Source: Scylla paramamosain (Eukaryota; Arthropoda; Malacostraca; Decapoda; Portunidae). Taken from it: a stretch of 64,000 bases of DNA. Below the pieces are notes generated by a model. That model did no database searches, was not told the origin of the DNA, and saw only the letters and a list, made by a program, of their open reading frames with translations. The stretch spans positions 4,134,501-4,198,500 of the forward strand of contig NW_026973668.1 in assembly GCF_035594125.1 (NCBI RefSeq). The letters are read 5' to 3'. Positions 11,097 to 21,273 of this stretch are shown here, piece after piece; within the stretch, counting starts at the first letter, position 1; the number at the start of each line of letters is the position of its first letter. Position numbers and translations under genes: made by a program.

Positions 11097-11432
11097 TTAA
11101 CAGTCTACTATTAGTGAGTTAGCTGCAAGAAAATCGGTTCCCAAAATTGGATGTATAACGTCAGCAATGATGAAAGACCTAGGGAAGGAATGCCTAATAC
11201 ATCGTATCCCAAGGTCTACATCGACTTCACCATAACAATGTATGGGTTTACCTGAAGCATTAGTAAGAGTAACAGCAGTTGGCCTGAGGAACGGAGTAAG
11301 TTCTGATTCATTAGGAAGCAGCGAAAGTGATGAACCAATATCTATCAAAAATTGGCAATTCTTGCAGCCGATTGTGGCACTTACTTTAAGTGGCAGTCCG
11401 ACGGTCGCAACTGATATTTCTACAGACTGCCC
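11097..11432 (-). pseudogene. Gypsy-D aspartic protease domain
   Basis: The frame reads ATIGCKNCQFLIDIGSSLSLL, then ends ILGTDFLAANSLIVDC before TAA at 11097-11099. The retroviral-type aspartic protease has the triad D-T/S-G; here it is DIG (Thr to Ile), which should inactivate the enzyme. The ILG.DFL block that closes the domain is present. Pol follows in the same frame after the stop. Confidence 0.8.
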
Positions 11433-12270
11433 TACTAGTTTCCCACCTGGTGGAATACGCGAGTGGGAGAAGAAGAACGAGAATTAGGATGAGAATCTGA
11501 CAAAATATTAGAAGCTGTAGAAGAAAGTATACACCATCGTTTACATGATTTTGCCCTGTTACCATAAGACAGATGGTACCTGCACACCTGAGGACGCTGC
11601 CCTTCATGAAAGGCGCGCACTCCAATGGGAACACAAGTTCTAGAAAATACATTATCCTGACAAGCTGAAGTGAAATTTGGGCCTCTATACCATTATCTCT
11701 GTTCCGGTTCGCAGGCCTGGACCCTTGTCTACCTTCCACCATGGAAACATTAGCGCTGTTGTTTACACTTGCATTACTTGAGCCATAGGCCAACAATGTC
11801 TCAGCTACACAAGCCATTTCCTCTAGTGTAGAGCTCTCCTCATATGTCACTAGGAGAGGTCTGATGCTACTAGGTAGTGCTTTAAAAAATTTCAACTTTA
11901 TAAAGGAATCATCCATCCTTAGTTCAGCAGCTATTTTACGCAACTCTCTCAAATACCTGGAAGGTCTGTCACACATTATGTTATTTTGATTAACAAGAGA
12001 GTCAAAAAGTTCAGGTTTTGACCTGGTGAAAAGAGATATCAAAGATTGCTTTAATTCACCATAGTCTGAAGAATTGATGACTTCATCACTCAATTGATTG
12101 ATTACTCTAAGTGGCAAATTTGATAATATATGGTGAAATTTAATACTTGAAACAGTGATCTTGGCAAGAACAAACTGTGATTCAATTACTGTAAAACACA
12201 CCAGATGTAAGTAGCGAACCCTCGTCCTGCTTCGGCATAGTTCCAAGGGCATAGATTCCAAACAAGACAA
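11433..12270 (-). pseudogene. Gypsy-D Gag (frameshifted)
   Basis: The capsid-like part reads KFHHILSNLPLRVINQLSDE and continues through LRKIAAELRMDDSFIKLKFF. After about 11640 the reading frame shifts, and the nucleic-acid-binding motif appears in another frame as CRYHLSYGNRAKSCKRWC. This fits the CHCC-type Gag zinc motif known from CsRn1/Kabuki elements. The N-terminus is short compared with family members. I infer a deletion between the primer site and the capsid. Confidence 0.75.
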
Positions 12271-12384
12271 AAGTTAAAATAATAGAGTACCTGGACGACC
12301 AGCATATAGTCACTGTGTAGTTATAGTCTGCCACCAATCACCACAGTCCGTAGGCCGTCCCTGCTCCACGATGATCACATCACG

Positions 12385-12408
12385 TCTAGTCACTCCGGGG
12401 TAACCACT
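12385..12408 (-). promoter_or_regulatory. Gypsy-D primer-binding site candidate
   Basis: Directly after the 5' LTR remnant the minus strand reads TGGTTACCCCGGAGTGAC (offset by two bases from the LTR edge). It matches the tRNA-Trp-type site used by CsRn1 elements at about 14 of 18 positions as I recall that site. That is suggestive only. Confidence 0.5.
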
Positions 12409-12423
12409 TGTAGAGCGGGGATC
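12409..12423 (-). repeat. Gypsy-D 5' LTR remnant (15 bp)
   Basis: TGTAGAGCGGGGATC is identical to the first 15 bases of the 3' LTR at 7880-7894. The next base starts the T run that is the A tail of a minus-strand LINE, so the rest of the 5' LTR is absent. Confidence 0.8.
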
Positions 12424-13071
12424 TTTTTTTTTTTTTTTTTTTGTAGGAAGGACACTGGCCAAGGGCAACAAAAATCTAATAAAAAAAAATGCCCACTGAA
12501 ATGCCAGTCCCATAAAAGGGTCAAAGCAGTGGTCAAAAATTGATGAATAAGTGTCTTGAAACCTCCCTCTTGAAGGAATTCAAGTCATAGGAAGGTGGAA
12601 ATACAGAAGCAGGCAGGGAGTTCCAGAGTTTACCAGAGAAAGGGATGAATGATTGAGAATACTGGTTAACTCTTGCGTTAGAGAGGTGGACAGAATAGGG
12701 GTGAGAGAAAGAAGAAAGTCTTGTGCAGCGAGGCTGCGGAAGGAGGGGAGGCATGCAGTTAGCAAGATCAGAAGAGCAGTTAGCATGAAAATAGCGGTAG
12801 AAGACAGCTAGATATGCAACATTGCGGCGGTGAGTGAGAGGCTGAAGACAGTCAGTTAGAGGAGAGGAGTTGATGAGACGAAAAGCTTTTGATTCCATCC
12901 TGTCTAGAAGAGCATTATGAGTGGAACCCCCCCAGACATGTGAAACATGCTCCATACATGGACGGATAAGGCCCTTGTACAGAGTTAGCAGCTAGGGGGG
13001 GGTGAGAAAAACTGGCGGAGACGTCTCAGAACACCTAACTTCATAAAAGCTGTTTTAGCTAGAGATGAGAT
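12424..13071 (-). pseudogene. BS-like LINE, 3' fragment
   Basis: The minus-strand frame at 12533-12955 gives the C-terminal part of the RT protein: SHVWGGSTHNALLDRMESKA, NVAYLAVFYRYFHANCSSDL, GKLWNSLPASVFPPSYDLNS. The 3' untranslated tail (GGGACTGGCATTTCAGTGGG, TTGTTGCCCTTGGCCAGTGT) and an A run of about 17 bases end at 12424. The 5' break at 13071 abuts a CR1-like LINE in opposite orientation. The protein part is intact in frame, so the copy is fairly young. Confidence 0.9.
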
Positions 13072-14076
13072 AGTGAACAGGTGTTTAGAGCAGATGAGAA
13101 TGAGAAGCTGACAGATATTTCCATAACTAGGGAGATAGTGGAACAGGAGATAGATAGGCTAAAAAAGTTCAAGTCACCAGGACCTGATGAAATATATCCC
13201 AGAGTACTTAAGGAATGTAAAGAGATTATTAGTGAGCCGTTAGTTTCTGTCTTTAGGAAATCACTGGAGTCGGGTGAGGTACCAGTAATGTGGAGGCAGG
13301 CTAATGTAGTACCCATCTTTAAGAAAGGAGATAAAACTTTAGCGTCTAATTATAGACCTGTCAGCTTAACTTCAGTCGTAGGTAAAATGTTAGAGTCAAT
13401 AATAGCGAGGAACATTAGGGAACATTTAGACAAACATAACTTGATAAATCAGTCACAGCATGGCTTCACGAAGGGGAAGTCTTGCCTGACAAACTTATTA
13501 AGTTTTTACAGTAAGGTGTACGAGGCAGTAGATAATGGTGATAGTTATGATATCTTATATCTGGACTTTAGTAAAGCATTTGACAAGGTACCCCATCAAA
13601 GGCTCCTGAGAAAGGTTAGGGCACACGGGATAGATGGGAAGGTGTTAGGCTGGATAGGATCATGGCTTGGTAACAGGCGACAGAGAGTGGTAATAAATAG
13701 CTCGAAATCCGAGTGGGGTCATGTAATTAGTGGGGTACCACAGGGATCAGTATTAGGGCCATTGTTATTTCTAATGTATATCAATGACTTGGATAGTGGA
13801 ATTAGTAGTGATGTTAGTAAATTTGCGGATGACACAAAGATAGGTAGATTAATTAGGTCAGAATCGGATGCCATCGCCTTGCAGGCAGACTTAGATAGAA
13901 TGAATGAATGAATGGACGGATAGATGGTAAATGCAATTTAATATCAATAAATGCAAAGTGCTTAGCGTAGGTAGAGGAAACCCACACAATAGGTACACAT
14001 TAGACAACCAAACTCTGGTAGGTAAAGGGTACGAGAAAGATTAGGAATTATAGTTAGCTCTGAACTCCGTCTAAGG
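13072..14076 (+). pseudogene. CR1-like LINE reverse transcriptase fragment
   Basis: The segment is collinear with and nearly identical to 43552-44560 of the full-length CR1-like copy. The frame 13081-13911 covers RT with NYRPVSLTSVVGKMLESII, LYLDFSKAFDKVPHQRLL, SGVPQGSVLGPLLF and FADDTKIGR. A 4-bp gain in the GAATGAATGA run near 13900 shifts the frame, and a further indel occurs near 14040. Both ends are missing; the right end is cut by the hAT terminus at 14077. Confidence 0.9.
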
Positions 14077-16035
14077 CAGTGGTTCCCAAACTATCTTACC
14101 TGACGCCCCCTTTTTGCTTCCAGTAGACCCGCACGCCCCCAGTGCCTCTTTTTTTTTTTTTTCATATGAAATGATTCTTACATTTATTTCTTAGCATTGT
14201 TCAGGAAAACATATTTGTTTGTATTACATTTTAATAATGAAAGCCACTCAAACAAATAATAGTACATTCCAGTAACTAAAAAGGAAACATTTGGTTCAAA
14301 ATGAGCGAAAAAAAAGGTTTGAACATTAGCAAATTGGCAAAATTGAGTTGCAATTTTAAGAAAAAAATAATTTGAAAACATGGCATATAATATTTGGAAT
14401 GACTCATGAGACTAAGGCAAAATTTATGAACTAATTTAGTGAGATGGATGCTGCTGCTTCTTCCTCACAAGATCAGAAATTCTAGGATTGAAGGATGACA
14501 GCGCACAACGCAAGTCATTTTCTACATCAAGTCGGTTGCGCTGTTTTGTTTTCAGAACAACAAGAGCTGAAAATCCTGCTTCACAAAGATAAGTAGAAGA
14601 AAAGGGAAGAATCACACGAAGTGCTTCTTCACCTATTTTTGGGTACATGGGGAGATATTTCACCCAAAACTCTTCTAACTTAATTGTTTCAAAGTCCCTT
14701 TTCGCGCTGGAGTCACATTTCAAATCGATGGCTTCCTCTTGCAGTGATTCCAGTAACAACTCCACATCAGTGTTAAATGGATTCTGCACCAATGTCCAAA
14801 GAGAATTCTCCATTGAGACATCTGGAAAATAGTGTATAAATTCCTCAGCAAGGGAATGCAGATGTGATAAAACCTCTTTTGTCACGTCATACTGCTCATT
14901 GTTTCTCTCCTCAGATAAGAGCTCATTCAGATGTGAGAACGATGAAAAGTTCCCAACTTGTACTTTTCGTTTCCAAAGATGAATTTTTCGGTGAAAGCTC
15001 TGATCACATCAGAGTGTGCAATGATGTTTGTGTTTCTTCCTTGTAGCTTCAAATTGAGGTTGTTGATAGCCTCAAAAAAGTCCACAAGGTATGCTAGTGA
15101 GAGCTGAAAGTCTTCCTCTCTGAATGCTTCATACAGTTTGTCTTGTTTCTGCTTCTGCAAGAAAATTTTCACTTCATCTTTGAGCTCGTAAAGACGACTC
15201 AGCATGTTTCCCTTGGAAAGCCAGCGGACTTCGGTGTGAAACAGGAGAGTCTTGTAATCAGTGCCCAAATCTGAGCAAAGAGCTGCGAAAAGCCTAGAAT
15301 TCAAAGAGCTATTCTTTACAAAATTCACCACTTTTATTTCCAAATTCAGTGAACTGCGTAGATTACCAGGCAGAGTTTTGCTTGCTAATGATTGTCTGTG
15401 GATAACACAGTGAGTCCCAGTTACAGCAGGATTTTTTTTCTTTCACCAGCTTCACAAATCCAGAGCGAGATCCAATCATTGATGGGGCACCATCAGTACA
15501 AACACCGACTAATTTTTCCCATGAAAGACCGTGCTCTTGGAAAAACTCATCAACCTTTGAAAAAACATTGATGGCCTTTGCTGTTGTCTCCAGTGCTGCT
15601 GAGAAAAGAATTTCTTCTTTCACAGTTCCTTCATCCACGAATCGAGAATAAACAAGCAGCTGGCAGAGGTGAGCAGCATCAGTACTTTCATCGCACTGTA
15701 TTGCAAAGAAGCGAGATGCTTTTATTTTGTCCAAAACTTGTTCTTTTATGTCTTCTGAAAGTTCGTCAATGCGACGCTTCACTGTGTTATCTGATAAGGA
15801 AATCTTTGATAACTTTCTTTGGCTTTCTTCCCCAAGCACAGTATTTGCAGCACTCAAAATGCAGGGTTTTACAAGAGTCTCCCCCACAGAGTGAGGCTTC
15901 TTTGTTTTTGCAATAAGTAGTGACAGCTCGTAAGATGCTTCCACCAGTTTCCACGTTTCTTGAAAAACACTGCTTGAGTCCAGCTTCATACGATTCAGCA
16001 AACAAAGAGAATAAAGATCCCTGTACAACCAGCGA
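14077..16035 (-). pseudogene. hAT transposase fragment (Charlie/ZBED5-like)
   Basis: The right terminus (on the minus strand) is CAGTGGTTCCCAAACT at 14077-14092, a typical hAT end; the adjacent 8 bp are GTCTAAGG. The minus-strand frames give the catalytic part: IQCDESTDAAHLCQLLVYSR and LVGVCTDGAPSMIGSRSGF (15363-16035), then LLFHTEVRWLSKGNMLSRLY (14927-15343), then the C-terminal dimerisation block SSTYLCEAGFSALVVLKTKQ and RCALSSFNPRI (14436-14885). At least two frame breaks separate them. The BED finger end and second TIR are missing because the sequence switches to a Penelope fragment near 16035. A CR1-like LINE was probably its target. Confidence 0.9.
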
Positions 16036-16620
16036 AAGAGAGAGGTATATATGTGTACCAAATTCGGACAAGGCTTCCATAATCAATAAATATTTGTCTA
16101 AAACAGGATTAAAAATAGCAACATTAGCGGGAGAGAAAATTGGTGAGCTAACGAGGACTAAAGAGACCAGACTTGTTAATAATAACAGCGTAGTGTACAG
16201 CATACCATGCAAAGGTTGTACAAAGCAGTACATAGGAGAAACAGGCAGGGGACTTAAAACAAGAATAGCAGAGCATAGGAAAGATGTTTTAAAACACAAC
16301 ACATCAAACTCCCTTGTATTGCACATAGAAAAATGTAAACACCTACCAAAATGGGAAGAGGCTAAAGAAATTAGAGTTGGATTGAAGAAAAGAATGAGAA
16401 AAGCTATAGAGGGAGCCCTCATAACAACTAGGGCGGGTAATTCTGCCAAATTGGCCCTCAGGTCAGGTACAAGGAAAATCCCCAGTAAAGGCTCATCACG
16501 TAGGCGGATAATGCCATCTAGGAAAATAAAATTAGGTGAGCTACACGCCAGGATGGCAATACTCTGTACGAATGTCAAATGAGAAAATTTTGTATGTTGT
16601 TATAAATAGTGTGTTTTCAC
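16036..16620 (+). pseudogene. Penelope-like element, GIY-YIG endonuclease part
   Basis: The frame ending at 16582 reads VVYSIPCKGCTKQYIGETGR and continues LKTRIAEHRKDVLKHNTSNS. This has the spaced YSI...YIG pair, the catalytic Arg in RGLKTR, and the CxxC of the GIY-YIG endonuclease that closes Penelope polyproteins. The RT domain upstream is absent, so only the C-terminal part remains, and the first ~40 codons of the open frame belong to the hAT fragment. The long basic C-terminus after RVGLKKRMRK is family-like as far as I can judge. The protein would cleave target DNA for retrotransposition. Confidence 0.85.
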
Positions 16621-16633
16621 TCATGTAAATCAG

Positions 16634-16671
16634 TCTCTCTGAGGATGGCTATTCAGCCGAAACGTTAGAGA
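16634..16671 (+). ncRNA. Hammerhead ribozyme-like motif of the Penelope element
   Basis: The core word CTGAGGA (16639-16645) is followed by a hairpin, GGCT with loop ATTC and AGCC (47-50 with 55-58 of 16600), then GAAAC (16659-16663) and GTT (16664-16666). TCTCT just before the core (16634-16638) is complementary to AGAGA just after GTT (16667-16671), forming stem I. The arrangement matches hammerheads with almost no stem III, as described for Penelope terminal repeats, which are thought to act as dimers. Predicted cleavage is after T16666. Activity is untested. Confidence 0.6.
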
Positions 16672-16740
16672 TTAAAAGAATCCTAACTCCTCCCTGGGTC
16701 TTTATCCCCCTTCCTAAACCCTCTCTGTTATATATACGGT

Positions 16741-17091
16741 TTAAAACATGGAATTCCATTCCTGAGCAAACCAAAATTCATACATCATTGAAAACATTTA
16801 AAAAACACTATAAACAACATATAATTTCCTCATACTGACGTCTTTCTCTATTAGTACTTTCATTTTCGTTTTCTTTTCTTATTTTCTTCACCCAATATTT
16901 GATTATGAAATATCTTCAGATAATAATCTCATGATTTCTACCGATAATGTAATTACATACATAAGTATACTGAAAATATTATTCATTTGTACTTTGTGTG
17001 CATATACATCACAAATCCTTCTTTCTTTCTTTATTTATTTATTTATTTTTATTTTACTGCTCAAAAATTGGGCTGCCTAAAGAGTATAGAT
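16741..17091 (+). pseudogene. LINE 3' end fragment of another family
   Basis: The frame at 16748-16840 reads TWNSIPEQTKIHTSLKTFKK and ends KQHIISSY before a stop, a typical C-terminus of LINE RT proteins (WNSIP...S...FKK). The rest is AT-rich with a TTTATTTATTTA run at about 17030-17050. It is the target into which the small hAT element at 17092 inserted; sequence beyond 51001 is its presumed continuation. Confidence 0.55.
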
Positions 17092-17122
17092 CAGGGGTTC
17101 TTAACCTTTTGATGGTTCCATA

Positions 17123-18290
17123 TGTAGTGCTGGAAATTAATTATGTATATTTCTATTTTTTTTTTTTTCTAGGCTAAGGCCCATGTAATGTGCGGGGATG
17201 ACCAGACAGTCTCAGTATCATGTGACTAACCGCCCCCTTCCCCTCCTCTCCTCAGTTTCCTTTTGTCCTTACTTTTTCTCCCTCTCAGCGTCACTGTGTT
17301 GACCACTTCTATGATAAATATACCCCGTGAATAAACGTAATTTCTCCTGCTTGGCCAGGTTATAGAGGCGAATTTTTCACCTAATTCCAGAGAATGGGGA
17401 GCCCTTAATACGATCAAATTAATTCTATAATGGTAAGGTCTTAAGCCAGCTCAAACAAATCCCAGATAATTACGCCACGCCAATGAGGTTGACGAATCTG
17501 ATAAGTCTTCTTTGCTTCGCCGTCCTCTTACCCCTGTTGCTACGCAAGCCGGGAAGAGATACCAGACCTTGACTAATTCCCCAATTGATTTCAAAAGTCC
17601 ATTGAATTAAACTTCTTAAAGTAACAACTATAAAGTAAACAGTAACTTAATTATTCATATTTTTCATCCCTGAACTCACAACCTAGTCGCCCCCCCCACT
17701 AACACAAAATTATAACTCTTAATAAATTTCCCCACTGGAAACCTTTATCCTTAGTTTCCCGCCTATTTCCTCACAAGCAAAGCCAGTCTCTCTCGGATTC
17801 TCCTCAGTCTCTCTCGGATTCTCCTCAGATATTCCTGTTGATAAACTATTGTTCTGAGTGGATAGATATTCACATTTTTTCGTTCCTTTTGTTGGTTCTC
17901 TCCACGTGACTAGTGCAACCACCTGGTTCGAGATCACCGTGTGAGACTGTCCTCAGGTCTATACATACCTTTTAGGTATATTTTTTATTTATTTATTTAT
18001 TCTCTGGTCTCCCCCGCAATTCAGTAGTCGCGAAGATATCTCCATCGCAGTTTTATGTAACTGAAGAGTACGCTACCATTCTTTTGTATTTCTGGATTCC
18101 TTTTTTTTATTATTATTATTCGGATTATTCCATTATCAATTAAAAATCTATAAAAGTGTCAATATTTGTATTTCTTTTAATCCAGTGATAGGATTTGTGA
18201 TTATCGTCTGCCACAAGGGAACATCACTCGTGGGCACTAACTGAAGGTGACTTTTATTTTATATATTTTTTTTTTTTCGTGGGCACTAAA
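17123..18290 (+). repeat. Gypsy-A 5' LTR
   Basis: It starts TGTAGTGCTGG and ends TCGTGGGCACTAAA; the 3' copy at 49413 matches throughout with scattered substitutions. Near both ends are long T runs. The region has no protein match; the open frames in it repeat in both LTR copies and are not credible genes. It supplies the promoter and polyadenylation signals of the element, which I cannot place precisely. Confidence 0.9.
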
Positions 18291-18308
18291 CTGGTGAGCA
18301 GCGGTGGC
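18291..18308 (+). promoter_or_regulatory. Gypsy-A primer-binding site candidate
   Basis: CTGGTGAGCAGCGGTGGC follows the LTR directly. Gypsy-B has the close relative CTGGTGGCAGCGGTGGGA in the same place, which supports its role as the tRNA primer site. The primer tRNA is not identified; the shape is leucine/serine-like. Confidence 0.6.
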
Positions 18309-18357
18309 ATTTATTTCGCGACTGACCGAAAGAGGTGGAGACTGGAAATAATTGTAA

Positions 18358-18882
18358 ATGTTGAAGGTGGCACTTGTAGGGCATAGCCAGATTCCCCGGC
18401 ATCTAAAGGTAACAAATGTGCAAATTAGGATATTCAGAGTCCCTGGAGCAAAGGCTAGAACTTTCTTTGAGGATGATCGGTTAAATCGAGTACTCGAGTG
18501 GGAACATGACTTGACCATCTTGTGGATAGGCAGCAATGACATAGAAACATCTACCAATCCCGCTAGGATTTTCTCCGATGTTAAGAACATCATCAAAGAA
18601 ATCACTGCCAAATGCCAATCACTAGTGCATGTCTGCCAAATTGAACCCAGGACCAACCCTAAGGGAATGTCAGTGGAGAAATATAAGAAATTCCAAGTAG
18701 GAATCAATAATAGAGTAAAGAGAGCCCTGAAGACCCCAAACATTCATTTTAATAATATTCAATTTGTACAAGAACTGAGCGAGGATGGTGTTCACTGGGA
18801 CGAGAGAGGCCAAGCTCAAGTAATCAGTAAGATCAAAAGAGTTATTGAAGGTCACAGTAGCGATAGAGAGGCAGTGGAGTAG
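18358..18882 (+). CDS. SGNH/GDSL-type hydrolase ORF of Gypsy-A
   Basis: An intact 174-residue protein is encoded as the first ORF, 67 bp after the LTR and before gag. SGNH hydrolase blocks are visible: block I VALVGHSQIP with Ser10, block II Gly30 in VPGAKAR, block III WIGSNDIE with Asn60, and block V DGVHWDERGQ with Asp143 and His146. The catalytic Ser, Gly, Asn and His set is therefore complete. The family includes esterases and acyl-hydrolases; the substrate here is unknown. Similar domains are established in ORF1 of CR1/L2 LINEs and in Ngaro elements, but I do not know of one ahead of gag in a Gypsy element. Gypsy-B has a relative in the same position, which argues that it is part of the element. 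No signal peptide or membrane segment is seen. It could act in particle or membrane interactions, which is speculation. Confidence 0.85.
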   Translation: MLKVALVGHSQIPRHLKVTNVQIRIFRVPGAKARTFFEDDRLNRVLEWEHDLTILWIGSNDIETSTNPARIFSDVKNIIKEITAKCQSLVHVCQIEPRTNPKGMSVEKYKKFQVGINNRVKRALKTPNIHFNNIQFVQELSEDGVHWDERGQAQVISKIKRVIEGHSSDREAVE

Positions 18883-19000
18883 AACACATTGTCCTGGAAG
18901 AAGAAAACCTGAGCGCATACTGTGTATCGCAGGTCACCTAACAATCACCCTGAGAGATTGTGTTCTACACCCAGTACGTTAAACTTCCATGTGAGCAAAG

Positions 19001-19821
19001 ATGACTGATAATGTTCGCCTCCCAAGGGGTGGATTAGACCCGTGGCAGGACTTAATGGATCACAACACCAGAGAGAGCCTGGGAGCAGTTAAACATGAAA
19101 GTAAAGGGAAAGACTTGAACACTTTAGAACAGGAAGTAGAGGAACTAAAGCAAATCTTAAATCAACAAAATCAGGTAATTGGGCGCTTGGCTAACATCCC
19201 TAATTTACACAGAGCACCTAGCACTCCCACCAAACCCCGAGATATCCCAATTCTTGAACTCCACCACCTACAAGGTCTTGACTCAACTACCCAACTGCAA
19301 ATTTTCATTGAACTGGTGGAGCAAAGTAGCAATGAGGACACCCGCAAAGTGCAAATTGCAAAGAGTAGGGTCAGCAGCGAGCTCGCGGCTCTCATACATA
19401 ACCATCAAACCTTACATCATTGTCACACCTGGAATAGTATTAAACAATTGCTTCTATCACAATTCTCCCAAGAGGTTAACTTTGACAGGGCGTGGAGAGA
19501 CATAGACGCACAGACATATGACTGGGTAGAATCTCCCCAAGCATTTGCCAACAAATTCACTTGCAAATATGCCACCCTAGAGACGAGCTTTCCAGGAGAG
19601 AAACTCCCTAAATGTGAGAAAATTATCAAAAGAAAGTTGTGGCAGGGCTTAACCCAAGAAGCAAAGGCTAGACTAGAAGGTTTCCTGGATGAGGATTATC
19701 CTCTTGATAAATTTATTGACAGGGTAGAACATGAGCGCCAACTGCTCGAGGCTGCCCATACTTCCCCCATTGCTAGAATTAAACCTGAACTGGGAAAATC
19801 TAGATCAAAACCCATTGGTAG
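19001..19821 (+). pseudogene. Gypsy-A Gag, N-terminal part
   Basis: ATG at 19001 opens Gag. A coiled-coil-like stretch (LEQEVEELKQILNQQNQVIG) is near residues 45-65. The capsid-like part includes FDRAWRDIDAQTYDWVESPQ and FLDEDYPLDKFIDRVEHERQ, each with close counterparts in Gypsy-B (FDQAWRQSDSFHYDWLENPQ; FMDDNIPLNKFLGHVENERI). The frame is interrupted at 19818-19821, the GTAG target site of Gypsy-B, and resumes in the same frame at 28772. It is thus broken by insertion only, not by point mutation. Gag would form the element's particle. Confidence 0.85.
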
Positions 19822-21184
19822 TGTAACGCTCCTTTTTATTATTTCTGTGTTTCTTTGAGTCTCCCCAATAATTGTTTTCTTTTGTAGCTTGCGGTGAAGA
19901 GGAGGATAATAGCGGTAATTAAAGGTTTAGTAATTATATGAAAAAGTATATTTATAAGGCGTGTATTCGTGGGAGTGATTTAAAAGTCTTGAAATATTTG
20001 TTATAAATAGTCTTTACTTATTTCAACTGTGGTTTTCTCTAATCAGTGGTAATACGAATAATAGGATTACATCATGTTGCGTCAGCCTACCAGTAACTCA
20101 TAAGGTGTCATTCCCTAGCTTATAAAATATGTTAGTAATTTAGAATTCAATTATTAACTTCAACTAATGTCCAGCCTATATGCTCACCTTGCTAGCCAAT
20201 TATTCCTGCATTTTTATTTAAACTAACGGTTCAGTAAAATTATTTGTGAAAGAAGAGAGAGAGAGAACTAGTTAAGGTTCCAATAACTTCAGAGGCCTGG
20301 GGGTGTTGAGGGAGAGAGCACAGAATGGCGTCTCCCTTCCCTCTGGCAACAGGTGGGTCTCGTAGCTCTGAAATATTTGATTTTTCTTTTATTTAGAAGT
20401 GAATATTACTGTGTTCATGTTTATTATTCATGTCTCTAGTGAAGATATAGTGACTGTACGTGTTGACAGAATGGCGTCTCCCTTCCCTCTGGCAACAGAA
20501 TGGCGTCTCCCTTCCCTCTGGCAACAGATAAAATAGCCAGTGTTGGTCCCACGTGGAGACAGGCCACAGAGTCTTGGGAAAGTGTTAGCCATGTAATGTT
20601 TCTTTAGTCAAGTATAATCTACTGTGAATGTGTTGTGAGCAATATTATTGCCTTAGAGAAGTGATGGATGAAGGCTGTGACGCTATTTAGGGATATAACG
20701 GTGCCCAGAATCAATGGTACTCTTGAGGAGTTATAAAAGTAATTATTTTCTTGTGTATTCGTAGTGTTAAGTAACGGAGTATAAGTGTATATGCCATACC
20801 AGAATTTCAAGTGCCTTATTTTTTTTTTTTTCTAGATTAACCACTCGATAGTGTCATAGTGGGTCAGTCAACCCAAAGAATCCCATCAGTATTATTCATT
20901 TAATTATTTTTTTGCTATTTTTATATTTTTCGTTCCTCCTAATAAAGCCACACTGTAGGTACTGTGTGATAATTAACCTCTCCCTACCCTCTGGCCATGA
21001 CGATGAAGGCGAGAACCATTACCAATCAAAAATGTTTTCTTTTTTTCTATTGTGTGTGCGTGCTTCACCTCTTCTCTCTTCCTCTTCTTTTTTCTTCTTT
21101 ACCGTGAAGATCTTTGCCTCGTCTCATTAGAGCTCTGATCGGACCGGTGAGGAGAAGGGAGGAGGGGGGGGGGGTGGCGTTACA
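19822..21184 (+). repeat. Gypsy-B 5' LTR
   Basis: It begins TGTAACGCTCC and ends TGGCGTTACA. It contains three copies of a ~30-bp word built on GGCGTCTCCCTTCCCTCTGG (near 20323, 20469 and 20499), the last two in tandem. A T/C-rich segment and a G run of variable length lie near the 3' edge. The repeats may be regulatory but that is inference. Confidence 0.93.
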
Positions 21185-21202
21185 CTGGTGGCAGCGGTGG
21201 GA
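21185..21202 (+). promoter_or_regulatory. Gypsy-B primer-binding site candidate
   Basis: CTGGTGGCAGCGGTGGGA starts at the LTR edge. The TGG start and the conserved position relative to Gypsy-A support it. The trailing GGTGGGATTCG resembles the T-arm complement of leucine-type tRNAs, which is a tentative identification. Confidence 0.6.
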
Positions 21203-21273
21203 TTCGCTGTAGTCTTGGCCAGTCGTATTGGGAGAGACAGAGTACTGGCAGTTGGGTAATATTGGGTCAAGTA

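Larger units (their letters stand above)
7880..12423 (-). mobile_element. Gypsy-D, CsRn1/Kabuki-like LTR retrotransposon
   Basis: A minus-strand element runs from a 15-bp remnant of the 5' LTR (12409-12423) through gag, protease and pol to a complete 3' LTR (7880-8184). The linkage rests on the word TGTAGAGCGGGGATC, which occurs at both ends. Order is gag, PR, RT, RNase H, INT. The Gag zinc motif of the C..H..C..C type and a tRNA-Trp-like primer site point to the CsRn1/Kabuki lineage. No env-like frame is seen. A frameshift in gag, a stop between PR and RT, and a changed protease active site make this copy defective. Confidence 0.85.

Noticed and set aside
15787..16578. 263-codon minus-strand frame
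   Set aside because: It spans the hAT/Penelope junction antisense to the GIY-YIG frame and shows no motif; the plus frame and the hAT frame explain the DNA.
14077..17106. Pairing the hAT end at 14077 with the hAT end at 17092
   Set aside because: The ends differ (CAGTGGTTCCC against CAGGGGTTCTT) and the flanking 8-mers differ; 17092 pairs with 50993 by an identical duplication.
17226..17937. Frames repeated at 17226-17937 and 49508-50228 as a duplicated gene
   Set aside because: They lie in the two LTRs of Gypsy-A, so the duplication is the LTR pair and the frames have no motif.
20619..21130. Frames repeated at 20619-21130 and 28205-28716
   Set aside because: They are the two LTR copies of Gypsy-B.
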